A DNA stretch of 31,951 bases. Origin: CAYYHA01 sp964471535. GTDB lineage: Bacteria; Myxococcota; Myxococcia; SLRQ01. Under the pieces are notes generated by a model. The model was given only the letters and a program-made list of their open reading frames with translations. It did no database searches and was not told where the DNA came from. How positions within the stretch are numbered: the first letter of the stretch is position 1; each line of letters starts with the position of its first letter. The position numbers and the translations under genes are program-made. Below are positions 9,445-16,831 of the stretch, piece after piece. The stretch is from assembly GCA_964471535.1 (NCBI GenBank), contig CAYYHA010000027.1, positions 1 to 31,951 of the forward strand, given 5' to 3'.

Positions 9445-10877
9445 AGACGTCGCTCGATGCAGCGGTGCTCGCCCCCATCGACGATCGCCTGCAGGCGGCG
9501 CATGAGCGCTTCGCCCAGCGCTTCCCAGGGGAGCGCCCCGACCGGCAGCCGGTGCACACGGTCTACGGTGGGGCCAACCTCTACAAAGCCGACAGCGCGG
9601 CGAAGCTCGGCCGCATCGCCGCCCGTATGCTCGATACCTTCGCCCCCGATCCCTTCACCTTCGCGCGTGCCGTCGGGCTCCCCGGCAGCGAGACGCTCCC
9701 CCTCCGCCGGGCGGAGATCGACGCGGCCGTGGCCGAGATCGAGCGGGACCCCGAGGGCGCGCGCAGGAGCTGGCGTGCCGGCTGGCTGGCGGTCCGCCTC
9801 TATGCGCGGATCCGCGAGAAGCTCGACCGCGAGCCGGTCGAGGACTTTCGCATCGACTACGAGGACGGCTACGGCAACCGGCCCGACGAGGAGGAGGATC
9901 GGGATGCCGTGGGGGCGGCGAAGGAGGCGGCGCGGGGGAAGAAGGAGGGCACCAACCCCCCCTTCCTGGGCATTCGCATCAAGCCGCTGACGCGCGAGCT
10001 GCGAGCGCGTGCCATCCGCACCCTCGACCTCTTTCTCACCACCGTGGTCGAAGAACTCGAGGGCGGGCTGCCCGATCACTTCGTGGTGACCCTGCCGAAG
10101 GTGTGCTACCCGGAGCAGGTGGAGGCGCTCGACCGCCTCCTCTTGGCGCTCGAGGAGAAGCTCGGGCTCGAAGCGGGACGGGTGAAGGTCGAAGTGATGG
10201 TGGAGACGCCGCAGGCCGTCTTCGCCGCCGACGGCCGCATCGCGCTGCCCGACCTGGTGGCCGCCGGCGGTGGCCGTGTGATCGGCGCGCACTTTGGAAC
10301 CTACGACTACACCGCCTCCGTAGGGATCGTCGCCGCCTACCAGGACATGCTCCACCCTGCCTGCGACTTCGCCAAGCATGTCATGCAGGTCGCGCTCGCC
10401 GGCACGGGGGTGTGGCTCTCCGACGGTGCGACGACGATCATGCCCATCGCCCCCCACCGGGGTGAGTCGCTCTCGGCGGCGGAGATCGAGGAGAACCTCC
10501 GCACGGTGCATGCGGCCTGGCGGCTCCACTACCGGCAGGCGCGCCACTCCCTGGAGACCGGCTTCTACCAAGGCTGGGACCTGCACCCGGGACAGCTCCC
10601 CACCCGCTATGCCGCGGTCTTCTCGATGTTCCTGGAGAGCCTCGAGCAGATGTCACGGCGCCTGTCCCACTTCGTGGAGCAGGCCGCGAAGGCGACGCTG
10701 GTGGGCGACGCCTTCGACGACGCCGCCACCGGGCAGGGGCTGCTCAACTTCTTCCTCCGCGCCATCAGCGCCGGCGCCATCACCGAGGAGGAGGCGATGC
10801 AGCTCTCCGGGCTCACGCTCGATGAGCTGCGGAGCCGCTCCTTCGTGCAGATCCTGAAGGGTCGCCGGGAGGGCTGA
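9441..10877 (+). CDS. HpcH/HpaI/CitE-like TIM-barrel enzyme (DUF6986-like)
   Basis: A 478-residue protein that looks like the aldolase/citrate-lyase superfamily which also includes malyl-CoA lyase and is related to malate synthase. Possible Mg-binding residues are E255 in VEVMVETPQAVF and D289 in GAHFGTYDYTAS. Other conserved-looking stretches are DFRIDYEDGYG (135-145), GIRIKPL (from 177) and TLPKV (217-221). It is longer than ordinary CitE proteins (about 280-300) and matches what I remember of the uncharacterised DUF6986 group. ATG 9441 has AGGAGG at 9431-9436 and overlaps the aminotransferase stop (ATGA). Its place in a urate/allantoin cluster suggests that it consumes glyoxylate (malate-synthase-like) or acts on a ureido intermediate. 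The reaction is not established. Confidence 0.8.
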   Translation: MKTSLDAAVLAPIDDRLQAAHERFAQRFPGERPDRQPVHTVYGGANLYKADSAAKLGRIAARMLDTFAPDPFTFARAVGLPGSETLPLRRAEIDAAVAEIERDPEGARRSWRAGWLAVRLYARIREKLDREPVEDFRIDYEDGYGNRPDEEEDRDAVGAAKEAARGKKEGTNPPFLGIRIKPLTRELRARAIRTLDLFLTTVVEELEGGLPDHFVVTLPKVCYPEQVEALDRLLLALEEKLGLEAGRVKVEVMVETPQAVFAADGRIALPDLVAAGGGRVIGAHFGTYDYTASVGIVAAYQDMLHPACDFAKHVMQVALAGTGVWLSDGATTIMPIAPHRGESLSAAEIEENLRTVHAAWRLHYRQARHSLETGFYQGWDLHPGQLPTRYAAVFSMFLESLEQMSRRLSHFVEQAAKATLVGDAFDDAATGQGLLNFFLRAISAGAITEEEAMQLSGLTLDELRSRSFVQILKGRREG

Positions 10878-10927
10878 GGGCGAAGGCGCCGGCTGCAGCG
10901 GAAGGAGCGCGCAGGAAGCGACGGATC

Positions 10928-11734
10928 ATGGACGCCCCGTTGAGCGAATGGCTGAACGCCGCCTTCCGGTGGTTCCACGTCTTCGCGGCCATCCTGTGGA
11001 TCGGCCAGACCTGGCTCTTCAACTGGATGGAGAACCGCCTGGCCGAGGTGCGCGAGCCAGGCGCCAAGAAGGCGGGTCCCATCTGGATGGTCCACGGGGG
11101 CGGCTTCTACCTGCTCGAGAAGCAGATGACCCTGGAGCTGCAGGAGGGCCGGAAGCTCCACTGGTTCAAATACGAGTCACTGGCCACCTTCATCAGCGGC
11201 TTCGGTCTCTTCCTGCTCGTCTACTACTTCGGGGGCGCGCTTGTGATCCCGGAGTCGATCGGTCTTTGGGGTGGCATCGGTCTGGGCGTCGCCTATCTCA
11301 TCGGCGGCTGGATCGTGTACGACCTCATTTGTCGCTCACCCATCGGGCGAAACGACGTGCTCACCGCGGTGGTGGTTTTCGCGGGTCTCGTGGCCACCGC
11401 CTTCGGTCTCTCCCGGGTCATGGGCGGCCGGGCGATGTTCCTCCACGTCGGCGCGCTCATGGGCACGATCATGGCGGCAAACGTGTGGCTGCGCATCCTG
11501 CCCAACCAACGAAAGGTCCTTGCGGACAAGGAGGCGGGCCGAGAGCCGGACATGTCGCTGGCGGATCAGGCGAAGCTCCGCAGCAAGCACAACAGCTTCA
11601 TGGGCGTGCCGGTGGTCTTCCTGATGCTTTCGAACCACTTCTACAGCTTCTTCTCCGCGACGCACAATTGGGCGGTGCTCGCGGGTATCCTCGTGGTCGG
11701 CGGCATCACCGCGAAGATCCTTCGCTCCCATTGA
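10928..11734 (+). CDS. puuD: Membrane urate oxidase PuuD, N-terminal domain only
   Basis: A 268-residue integral membrane protein with several hydrophobic segments. Signature stretches of the Urate_ox_N family are present: WIGQTWLFNWME near the N-terminus, MVHGGGFYLLEKQ, LHWFKYESLATFISGFGLFL, and KHNSFMGVPVVFLMLSNHF near the C-terminus. PuuD oxidises urate to 5-hydroxyisourate. The well-known form carries a C-terminal cytochrome c domain that takes the electrons. Here the protein ends after the membrane part and contains no CxxCH motif, so electrons must go to another acceptor. It starts 50 nt after the HpcH-like gene and faces the hydroxyisourate hydrolase gene, whose product acts on its product. 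Confidence 0.88.
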   Translation: MDAPLSEWLNAAFRWFHVFAAILWIGQTWLFNWMENRLAEVREPGAKKAGPIWMVHGGGFYLLEKQMTLELQEGRKLHWFKYESLATFISGFGLFLLVYYFGGALVIPESIGLWGGIGLGVAYLIGGWIVYDLICRSPIGRNDVLTAVVVFAGLVATAFGLSRVMGGRAMFLHVGALMGTIMAANVWLRILPNQRKVLADKEAGREPDMSLADQAKLRSKHNSFMGVPVVFLMLSNHFYSFFSATHNWAVLAGILVVGGITAKILRSH

Positions 11735-11782
11735 GCGGCTGCAGCGCCCGGTAGCGTCTCGTCGGATGCAAGGAGGCGGCGG

Positions 11783-12121
11783 CTACGAGCCACGGTAGGT
11801 GGTGAAGCCGAAGGGGGCGAGCAGCACCGGCACGTGGTAGTGCTCGCTTCCGTCGCGCACCGAGAAGGTGATGCTGATCTCGGGGTGGAAGGCCTCGATG
11901 CCCCGCGCGGCGTGCCAGGCTCCGGTGGCGAAGGTGAGCCGATAGGTCCCCGCCTCGATGGGCCCCGGCGGCAGCAGATCGGTGATGCGACCGTCCCCAT
12001 CCGTCACACCGGTGGCGAGGACGGACCATCCGCCGCCCTGCTGCCGCTCGAGGGTGACCTCGACGCCTGCAGCGGGGCGGCCGCCTGCGGTATCCAAGAC
12101 GTGGGTGGTGATTGCGCTCAT
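11783..12121 (-). CDS. hiuH: 5-hydroxyisourate hydrolase (transthyretin-like)
   Basis: Hydrolyses 5-hydroxyisourate to OHCU. The 112-residue length is normal. The start ITTHVLDTAGGRPA holds one active-site His, EAGTYRLTF supplies the usual Arg region, and the C-terminus HYHVPVLLAPFGFTTYRGS carries the second His and the YRGS ending that marks true hydrolases rather than transthyretins. There is no signal peptide, so it is cytoplasmic. ATG 12121 overlaps the stop of the allantoicase-OHCU decarboxylase gene (ATGA). An earlier in-frame ATG at 12133 would add four residues (MAGP) and is less likely. It converges on puuD with a 48-bp gap, in which I see no clear terminator. Confidence 0.94.
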   Translation of the reverse strand: MSAITTHVLDTAGGRPAAGVEVTLERQQGGGWSVLATGVTDGDGRITDLLPPGPIEAGTYRLTFATGAWHAARGIEAFHPEISITFSVRDGSEHYHVPVLLAPFGFTTYRGS

Positions 12122-13584
12122 CGGTCCAGCCATTTCTCGAGTCGTCGCTTCGTGATCTTCATCTGCTCGGCGGCGGCGATCCGAAGTTCGGTCTCCCGAT
12201 CGTGTTCCAGCCGCTCCCGCGCCGCATCCAGCATCTCTTCGGCACGCTTTCCCGTGGCGAAGATGAGGAAGACGAAGCCGAACTTCTCCTCGTAGCGCCG
12301 ATTCATCTCCGCCAGCGCCTCGAGCACCGCCGGCGCCGCCGCCACGGTCCCCGCCTGCTCCTGCCGCGACCAACGCGCCGCGGTTTCGCCGGTGGTCTGG
12401 GCCGCTCGACGCTCACCGATGCGGGGATGGGCGGCGAAGGCCTCGAGCCAGTCCTCGACCTCGAGATCACGCCAGATGGCCTCCGCCGTGGTCAGGAGGG
12501 CTTCCTCGGTGCCGAAGGGCCGGCGCGCGGCCATCGCTTCGGCCCAGCGCCTGCTGCCGCAGCACTGCAGAAAGGCCGCCTCCGCCGCCTCCGGCGGCAG
12601 CCGGTCGAGGCGTTCCACCCCGAGGCCACGCCGGAGGGGATCCGGGACCGTCCCGAGGATGCGAAGGCGGGCCACGCCCCCGTCGGGGTAGATGTCGAGG
12701 CGCACCGTATCCACCAGGTCGTGCTCGGCGAGATCTGCGAAGCGGTGGACCGTGTGCGGCTGCAGCGCCGTCCGCTCGAGGAGCGGCTGCCAGGGGCCGG
12801 CCTCGCGGCGGCCCGAGAGGGCGCAGGCCCCCGGCGCATTCCCTTTGAAGTGGGTGGTGTCGACGACGATCTCCTCCACCCGCCCGGGTGCCGCGAGACG
12901 CACCACGACCCAGTCGTTGCCCGGGCCCCGGCGGCGCCGCGTCTCCCAGCCGTCGCCCATGTGGGTGGGTGGGCCCGGCAGGAGCAGGTTGTGGCGGCTG
13001 GAGAAGAACATGTCGCTGGCCTCTTCGACCAACGCACCGCACTCCACCGCAGCCAGGTTGGTCCGTCCCGCCGGCACGCCGGGCAGCGGCCGGCCATACG
13101 CCCGCAGCCGCGCGACGCCGCCATCGGGAAAGATCTCGAGCCTCACGTGGGTGAAGCCGTAGGGACAGGTGACATCGAAGCGGTTTTGCGTGTCGCCTTC
13201 GAGCGGGGTCTTGGGCAGGATCTCGTGCCAGGGGGCCGCCTCGAGTGCTGCGCGGTCGGGGGCCCCCTCCAGATAACAGCCGCTCAAGCGCGCCGCCTCA
13301 GGATAGTTCCCCTTGAAGTGGCGGGTATCGATGACCACGCCCTCGAGGGTCCCCGGCGTGCCCAGCCGAAGGATGCACCAGTCGTGCCCCGGCTCTCGGC
13401 GCCGCCGCGTCTCCCAGCCGTCCATCCACTTTCCCCGCTCCGTGTATCGGTCGGGGTCGAAGATGGGCGCCTCCGGTCGCACGAGGTTCTCCTTCGGGGC
13501 GAAGAACTCGTCGTTGCAGTAGAGCGCCGCACCGCCGAGTCGCTCGCCGACCAAATCGGGCCGCTCCTCCCAATCTCGACTCAT
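12118..13584 (-). CDS. alc: Bifunctional allantoicase / OHCU decarboxylase fusion
   Basis: A 488-residue fusion of two purine enzymes. Residues 1-322 are allantoicase: two tandem beta-sandwich repeats, each with GWETRRRR...DWxxxRL (56-73 and 212-229), a DTxHFKGN motif (86-93 and 242-249) and an FPDGGVARLR/YPDGGVARLR strand (152-161 and 299-308). It splits allantoate into ureidoglycolate and urea. Residues 326-488 are OHCU decarboxylase (UraD): LPPEAAEAAFLQCCGS, AHPRIGERR with the catalytic His (386), SRQEQAG (406-412), and NRRYEEKFGFVFLIFATGK (428-446). It decarboxylates OHCU to S-allantoin. The two steps are not consecutive: allantoinase acts between them, and its gene lies immediately upstream with an ATGA overlap. 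No frame break or internal stop suggests a sequencing fusion. Confidence in both domains is high. Confidence 0.93.
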   Translation of the reverse strand: MSRDWEERPDLVGERLGGAALYCNDEFFAPKENLVRPEAPIFDPDRYTERGKWMDGWETRRRREPGHDWCILRLGTPGTLEGVVIDTRHFKGNYPEAARLSGCYLEGAPDRAALEAAPWHEILPKTPLEGDTQNRFDVTCPYGFTHVRLEIFPDGGVARLRAYGRPLPGVPAGRTNLAAVECGALVEEASDMFFSSRHNLLLPGPPTHMGDGWETRRRRGPGNDWVVVRLAAPGRVEEIVVDTTHFKGNAPGACALSGRREAGPWQPLLERTALQPHTVHRFADLAEHDLVDTVRLDIYPDGGVARLRILGTVPDPLRRGLGVERLDRLPPEAAEAAFLQCCGSRRWAEAMAARRPFGTEEALLTTAEAIWRDLEVEDWLEAFAAHPRIGERRAAQTTGETAARWSRQEQAGTVAAAPAVLEALAEMNRRYEEKFGFVFLIFATGKRAEEMLDAARERLEHDRETELRIAAAEQMKITKRRLEKWLDR

Positions 13585-14906
13585 TCGTGCTCTCTCCTCC
13601 GTCGCAAGAGCTGCCCTCGAGGCGCTCCGAGGATCTCCCCCTCCCGGGCCACCTCCTCCCCTCGGAGGTAGACGGCGCGCACCACCCCGCGGAGTTCCCG
13701 TCCCGCCCAGGGGGTGAGGGGGTGGCGGTGGTGGAGCCGCTCGGGCTCGACCCGAAAACAGGCATCGGGATCGAAGAGCACGACGTCGGCGTCGAAGCCC
13801 GGTGCGAGGCGCCCCTTCCGATCGTCGAGCCCGGCGAGCCGGGCCGGGGCCTCACTCATCCACCGAGCGAGATCGGCAAGGCGAAAGCCCCGCTTCGAGG
13901 CCTCAGTCCACACGGCCGCGAGGGTGAGCTGAAGGGAGGCGATGCCACCCCACGCCTCGAGGAAGTCCCCCGCGTCGAGGCGCTTCATCTCGGGAGGACA
14001 CGGCGAGTGATCGGAGACCACGAGGCCGATGACCCCGGAAGCGAGCCCTTCCCAGAGCAGCTCTCGCTGGCGTGTGTCCCGGATCGGGGGACAGCACTTG
14101 AAGTGGGTCGCGCCCGGGGGGATCGTGGCGACGTCGATTCCCAGGTAGTGGGGGCAGGTCTCCGCCGAGAGGGGGAGGCCCTCCTCCTGGGCCCGGGCGA
14201 TCTCGGGCACCGCCTCTCCGCAGGCGAGGTGGACGATGTGGACCGGGGCGCCGTACTCGCGGCAGAGGCGGATGAGCAGGCGGATCGCCTCGAGCTCCGC
14301 CGCAGGGGGCCGGCTCTCGACGAAGGTGACGTAGTCGGTGGGGTCCCGCTCTTGCACCCTGTGGCCGGCTTCTTCGATGGGGCCCGCGAGTTCGGCGTGG
14401 ACGAGGAGGGGGATCCGGTGGCGGGCGAGGATCGGCAGCGCTCGACGCAGCTCGGCCTCCCCAACTGGGGGGAATTCCTCCACCCCCGAGTCGATGAGGA
14501 AGGCCTTGAAGCCAGCGACGCCCGCTTCGATCAGCGGTTCGATCTCATCGATCTTTCCCGGTACGATGCCACCCCAGAATGCCAGGTCCACGAACGACCG
14601 ATCCGAGGCCGCCCGTCGCTTCTCCTCGAGCGCCGCCGGCGAGGTGGTGGCGGGGATGCAGTTGAGCGGCATGTCCACGACGGTGGTGATGCCGCCGGCG
14701 GCGGCGGCCCGGGTGGCGGTGTCGAAGCCTTCCCAGTGCGTGCGCCCGGGCTCGTTGATGTGGACGTGGGTGTCGACGAGGCCGGGGAGCACCGCCGGGC
14801 CGCTGTCGAGGTCGCGCGGCTCCACACTGTGGATGCGGCCCGCCTCGATAGAGAGGGAGATCCCGCCGCGGCCCGAGAGGGACCGACCTTCGATTCGCGC
14901 GTCCAC
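13581..14906 (-). CDS. allB: Allantoinase
   Basis: Hydrolyses allantoin to allantoate. The 441-residue cyclic amidohydrolase shows DTHVHINEPGRTHWEGF (metal His 47 and 49), a carbamylatable Lys in GFKAFL (134), LLVHAE (His 170), VHIVHL (His 226) and VSDHSPC (metal Asp 299). NEPGRTHWEGF and the MPLNCIPATT segment are characteristic of allantoinases rather than dihydropyrimidinases or dihydroorotases. The start is GTG 14906; the ATG at 14913 is out of frame and no earlier in-frame start is near. No Shine-Dalgarno precedes this GTG. It is the first gene of the minus-strand ureide operon and is divergent from the histidine kinase. Confidence 0.94.
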   Translation of the reverse strand: MDARIEGRSLSGRGGISLSIEAGRIHSVEPRDLDSGPAVLPGLVDTHVHINEPGRTHWEGFDTATRAAAAGGITTVVDMPLNCIPATTSPAALEEKRRAASDRSFVDLAFWGGIVPGKIDEIEPLIEAGVAGFKAFLIDSGVEEFPPVGEAELRRALPILARHRIPLLVHAELAGPIEEAGHRVQERDPTDYVTFVESRPPAAELEAIRLLIRLCREYGAPVHIVHLACGEAVPEIARAQEEGLPLSAETCPHYLGIDVATIPPGATHFKCCPPIRDTRQRELLWEGLASGVIGLVVSDHSPCPPEMKRLDAGDFLEAWGGIASLQLTLAAVWTEASKRGFRLADLARWMSEAPARLAGLDDRKGRLAPGFDADVVLFDPDACFRVEPERLHHRHPLTPWAGRELRGVVRAVYLRGEEVAREGEILGAPRGQLLRRRREHE

Positions 14907-14911
14907 GGCGC

Positions 14912-14943
14912 ATAAGAGGAGGGCACCGCGGCTTCGATGTCAA
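14912..14943 (-). promoter_or_regulatory. Possible promoter of the allantoinase operon
   Basis: On the minus strand a perfect TTGACA lies at 14943-14938 and a TCTTAT (4 of 6 matches to TATAAT) at 14917-14912, with a 20-nt spacer, longer than the usual 17. A start site about 6 nt after the -10 would fall on the GTG start codon at 14906, which has no SD. This would make the mRNA leaderless. The wide spacer keeps the call tentative. Confidence 0.4.
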
Positions 14944-14981
14944 TTGCGCGATGCGTGTGCGCTCGCCGCGGGAGCCCGCTG

Positions 14982-16826
14982 ATGTGGTGGCGCCTCGCCG
15001 ACCGGGCGCTGCACGCCCGCCTGCGCTCCTCCGCGAACCCCGATCTTGCGGGACGGGCCCAGATCCTCCTCGCCCTGTGCGCGCTGACCACCGCGACGGG
15101 GCTGGCCCTGGCCGTCGCTTACCTGGCCGGCGGGGCCTGGCAGCTGGGTTTGGCCCTGCTCGTCGCTGCCACCTTGCTCGGGATCCTCCCCTGGCTGCCG
15201 CGCTCCGAGGCCGGCTTCGACCGCGCGGCCAACGTCTTTGTGTTCGTCTGGCTCCTCGTGACCGCCACCGCCGCGTGGATGCGCGGCGGCGTGGAGAGCC
15301 ATGCCGCGGCCGCCTTGAGCATCGTGCCGATGGTCGCGGTGGTCCTGCAGGGGGTCCGGCGAGGCCTCTACTGGGCCTGCGCCACCACCGCCGTACTGCT
15401 GCTCCTCTGGCTGGCCGACGCCCATGGCCTCATCGGAGAGGACATCGCGAAAGACTTCGGAGAGACCCTCGATGGCATCGCCGTGTTCGCCTTGCTCTGC
15501 GTGATCTTCGGTGTCGCCGCGGCGCACGATCGCCTGAAGGGGGCCTACCTCCGCCGCGCCGCAGAGCACGCCCGGGGCGAGGCGGAGGCCCGGGCGAAGC
15601 TCGATGCCGCGGAGCGGGAGCGGCAGCTCATGCGCACCGAACGGCTCGCCGCCGTGGGGCAACTTGCCGCCGGCGTCGCCCATGAGATCAACAACCCGCT
15701 CGCCTACGTGATCGGCAACATCGAGTACACCCTGCAGAAGCTGCCAGCAGGCAGCGCCGTCCGCGGCCCCCTCGAGGAGGCACTCTCCGGCGCCCAGCGG
15801 ATCCGCAGCATCGTTCAGGGCCTGCGCGTCTTCTCCCGGGACATCGACGACGCCCCCCATGCGATCGATGCGGCCGACGCAGTGCAGGCGGCGCTTCGCA
15901 TCACCGAGGTCGAACTCCGGCCACGTGCCCGGATCGAGTGCGATCTCGGATCGGGCTATTGGGTGCACGCCAGCGAGGGACGCCTCGTTCAGGTCCTGGT
16001 CAACCTCCTCATCAACGCGGCGCAGGCGATCGAGCCAGGCCATCCAGAAGAGAACACCGTCCGCGTGTCTCTCTCACGGCCGGAGGAGCACAGAGTCCGT
16101 GTGACCGTATCCGACACGGGATCCGGAATCGATCCGGAGGTGATGGATCGCATCTTCGATCCCTTCTTCACCACCAAGCCGCTGGGGATCGGAACGGGGC
16201 TCGGTCTCTCCGTGTGCCGGGGCATCGTCGAGGCCTTCGGGGGCAGGATTTGGCTGGAGTCCACGCCCGGGGAGGGCACGGAGGCGCACGTGGAACTCGA
16301 AGCGGCCCCGCCGCCGCTCGCCGTGGGCGCCGGATCCGATGACGGGGCGCCGCCCGCGGAGGCACGGCGCTCGACGGGAACGGCCGCAGGCACGCATCGT
16401 CAGGAGGTCACGCGAGAGGAAGCCACGCCGGAGATCGGATGCGCCGCCATCGTCGACGACGATCCGCTGGTGCGGCGGGCGCTCGCGCGCCTGCTCCCCG
16501 CCCGCGAGGTGCGCCCCTTTGCCAGCGGCGAGGCCGTGCTCGAGGCGCTGGAAGCAGGACTTCGGCCCGAGGTGATCTTCTGCGACCTGATGATGCCGGG
16601 ACTCTCGGGGCCGGAGGTCTATCGGCGCATCGAGGCGGTCGATCCGCGCCTCGCCCGCCGGGTCGTCTTCATCACCGGAGGCGCGGTCGACGCCGAGTCG
16701 GCCCACTTCCTCGATTCGACCCGGCAGCCGGTGGTCGGAAAGCCCTTCCGCCGCGACGCGCTGGCGGCGGCCTTGAGCGAAGTGGCCCGGAGGGCGGAGG
16801 AGGCGGGCGGACCACCCGAAGCCTAG
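14982..16826 (+). CDS. Hybrid sensor histidine kinase with C-terminal receiver
   Basis: A 614-residue membrane kinase. Several hydrophobic segments (about 27-180, probably six passes) are followed by a helical linker (185-220), then HisKA with GVAHEINNPL (phospho-His 234), N box NLLINAAQAI (Asn 345), G1 DTGSGIDPEV, F box FDPFFTTKP, and G2 GIGTGLGLS. A receiver domain (about 486-600) has its acidic pair in VDDD, phospho-acceptor D535 in FCDLMMPG, and K587 in VVGKPF. ATG 14982 has GGAG about 8 nt upstream; the upstream ATG 14937 lies in frame but adds 15 charged residues before the membrane part. No extracellular sensor domain is visible. It is 5 nt from the next regulator gene. The signal is unknown. 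Confidence 0.88.
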   Translation: MWWRLADRALHARLRSSANPDLAGRAQILLALCALTTATGLALAVAYLAGGAWQLGLALLVAATLLGILPWLPRSEAGFDRAANVFVFVWLLVTATAAWMRGGVESHAAAALSIVPMVAVVLQGVRRGLYWACATTAVLLLLWLADAHGLIGEDIAKDFGETLDGIAVFALLCVIFGVAAAHDRLKGAYLRRAAEHARGEAEARAKLDAAERERQLMRTERLAAVGQLAAGVAHEINNPLAYVIGNIEYTLQKLPAGSAVRGPLEEALSGAQRIRSIVQGLRVFSRDIDDAPHAIDAADAVQAALRITEVELRPRARIECDLGSGYWVHASEGRLVQVLVNLLINAAQAIEPGHPEENTVRVSLSRPEEHRVRVTVSDTGSGIDPEVMDRIFDPFFTTKPLGIGTGLGLSVCRGIVEAFGGRIWLESTPGEGTEAHVELEAAPPPLAVGAGSDDGAPPAEARRSTGTAAGTHRQEVTREEATPEIGCAAIVDDDPLVRRALARLLPAREVRPFASGEAVLEALEAGLRPEVIFCDLMMPGLSGPEVYRRIEAVDPRLARRVVFITGGAVDAESAHFLDSTRQPVVGKPFRRDALAAALSEVARRAEEAGGPPEA

Positions 16827-16831
16827 CGGGC

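Noticed and set aside
12112..13671. 519-residue open frame on the plus strand opposite the allantoicase fusion
   Set aside because: Frames opposite GC-rich genes stay open by codon bias. The product is Arg/Gly/His-rich without motifs, while the minus strand has two complete domains.
13587..14915. 442-residue plus-strand open frame opposite allantoinase
   Set aside because: Same antisense effect; the minus strand carries all metal-binding motifs.
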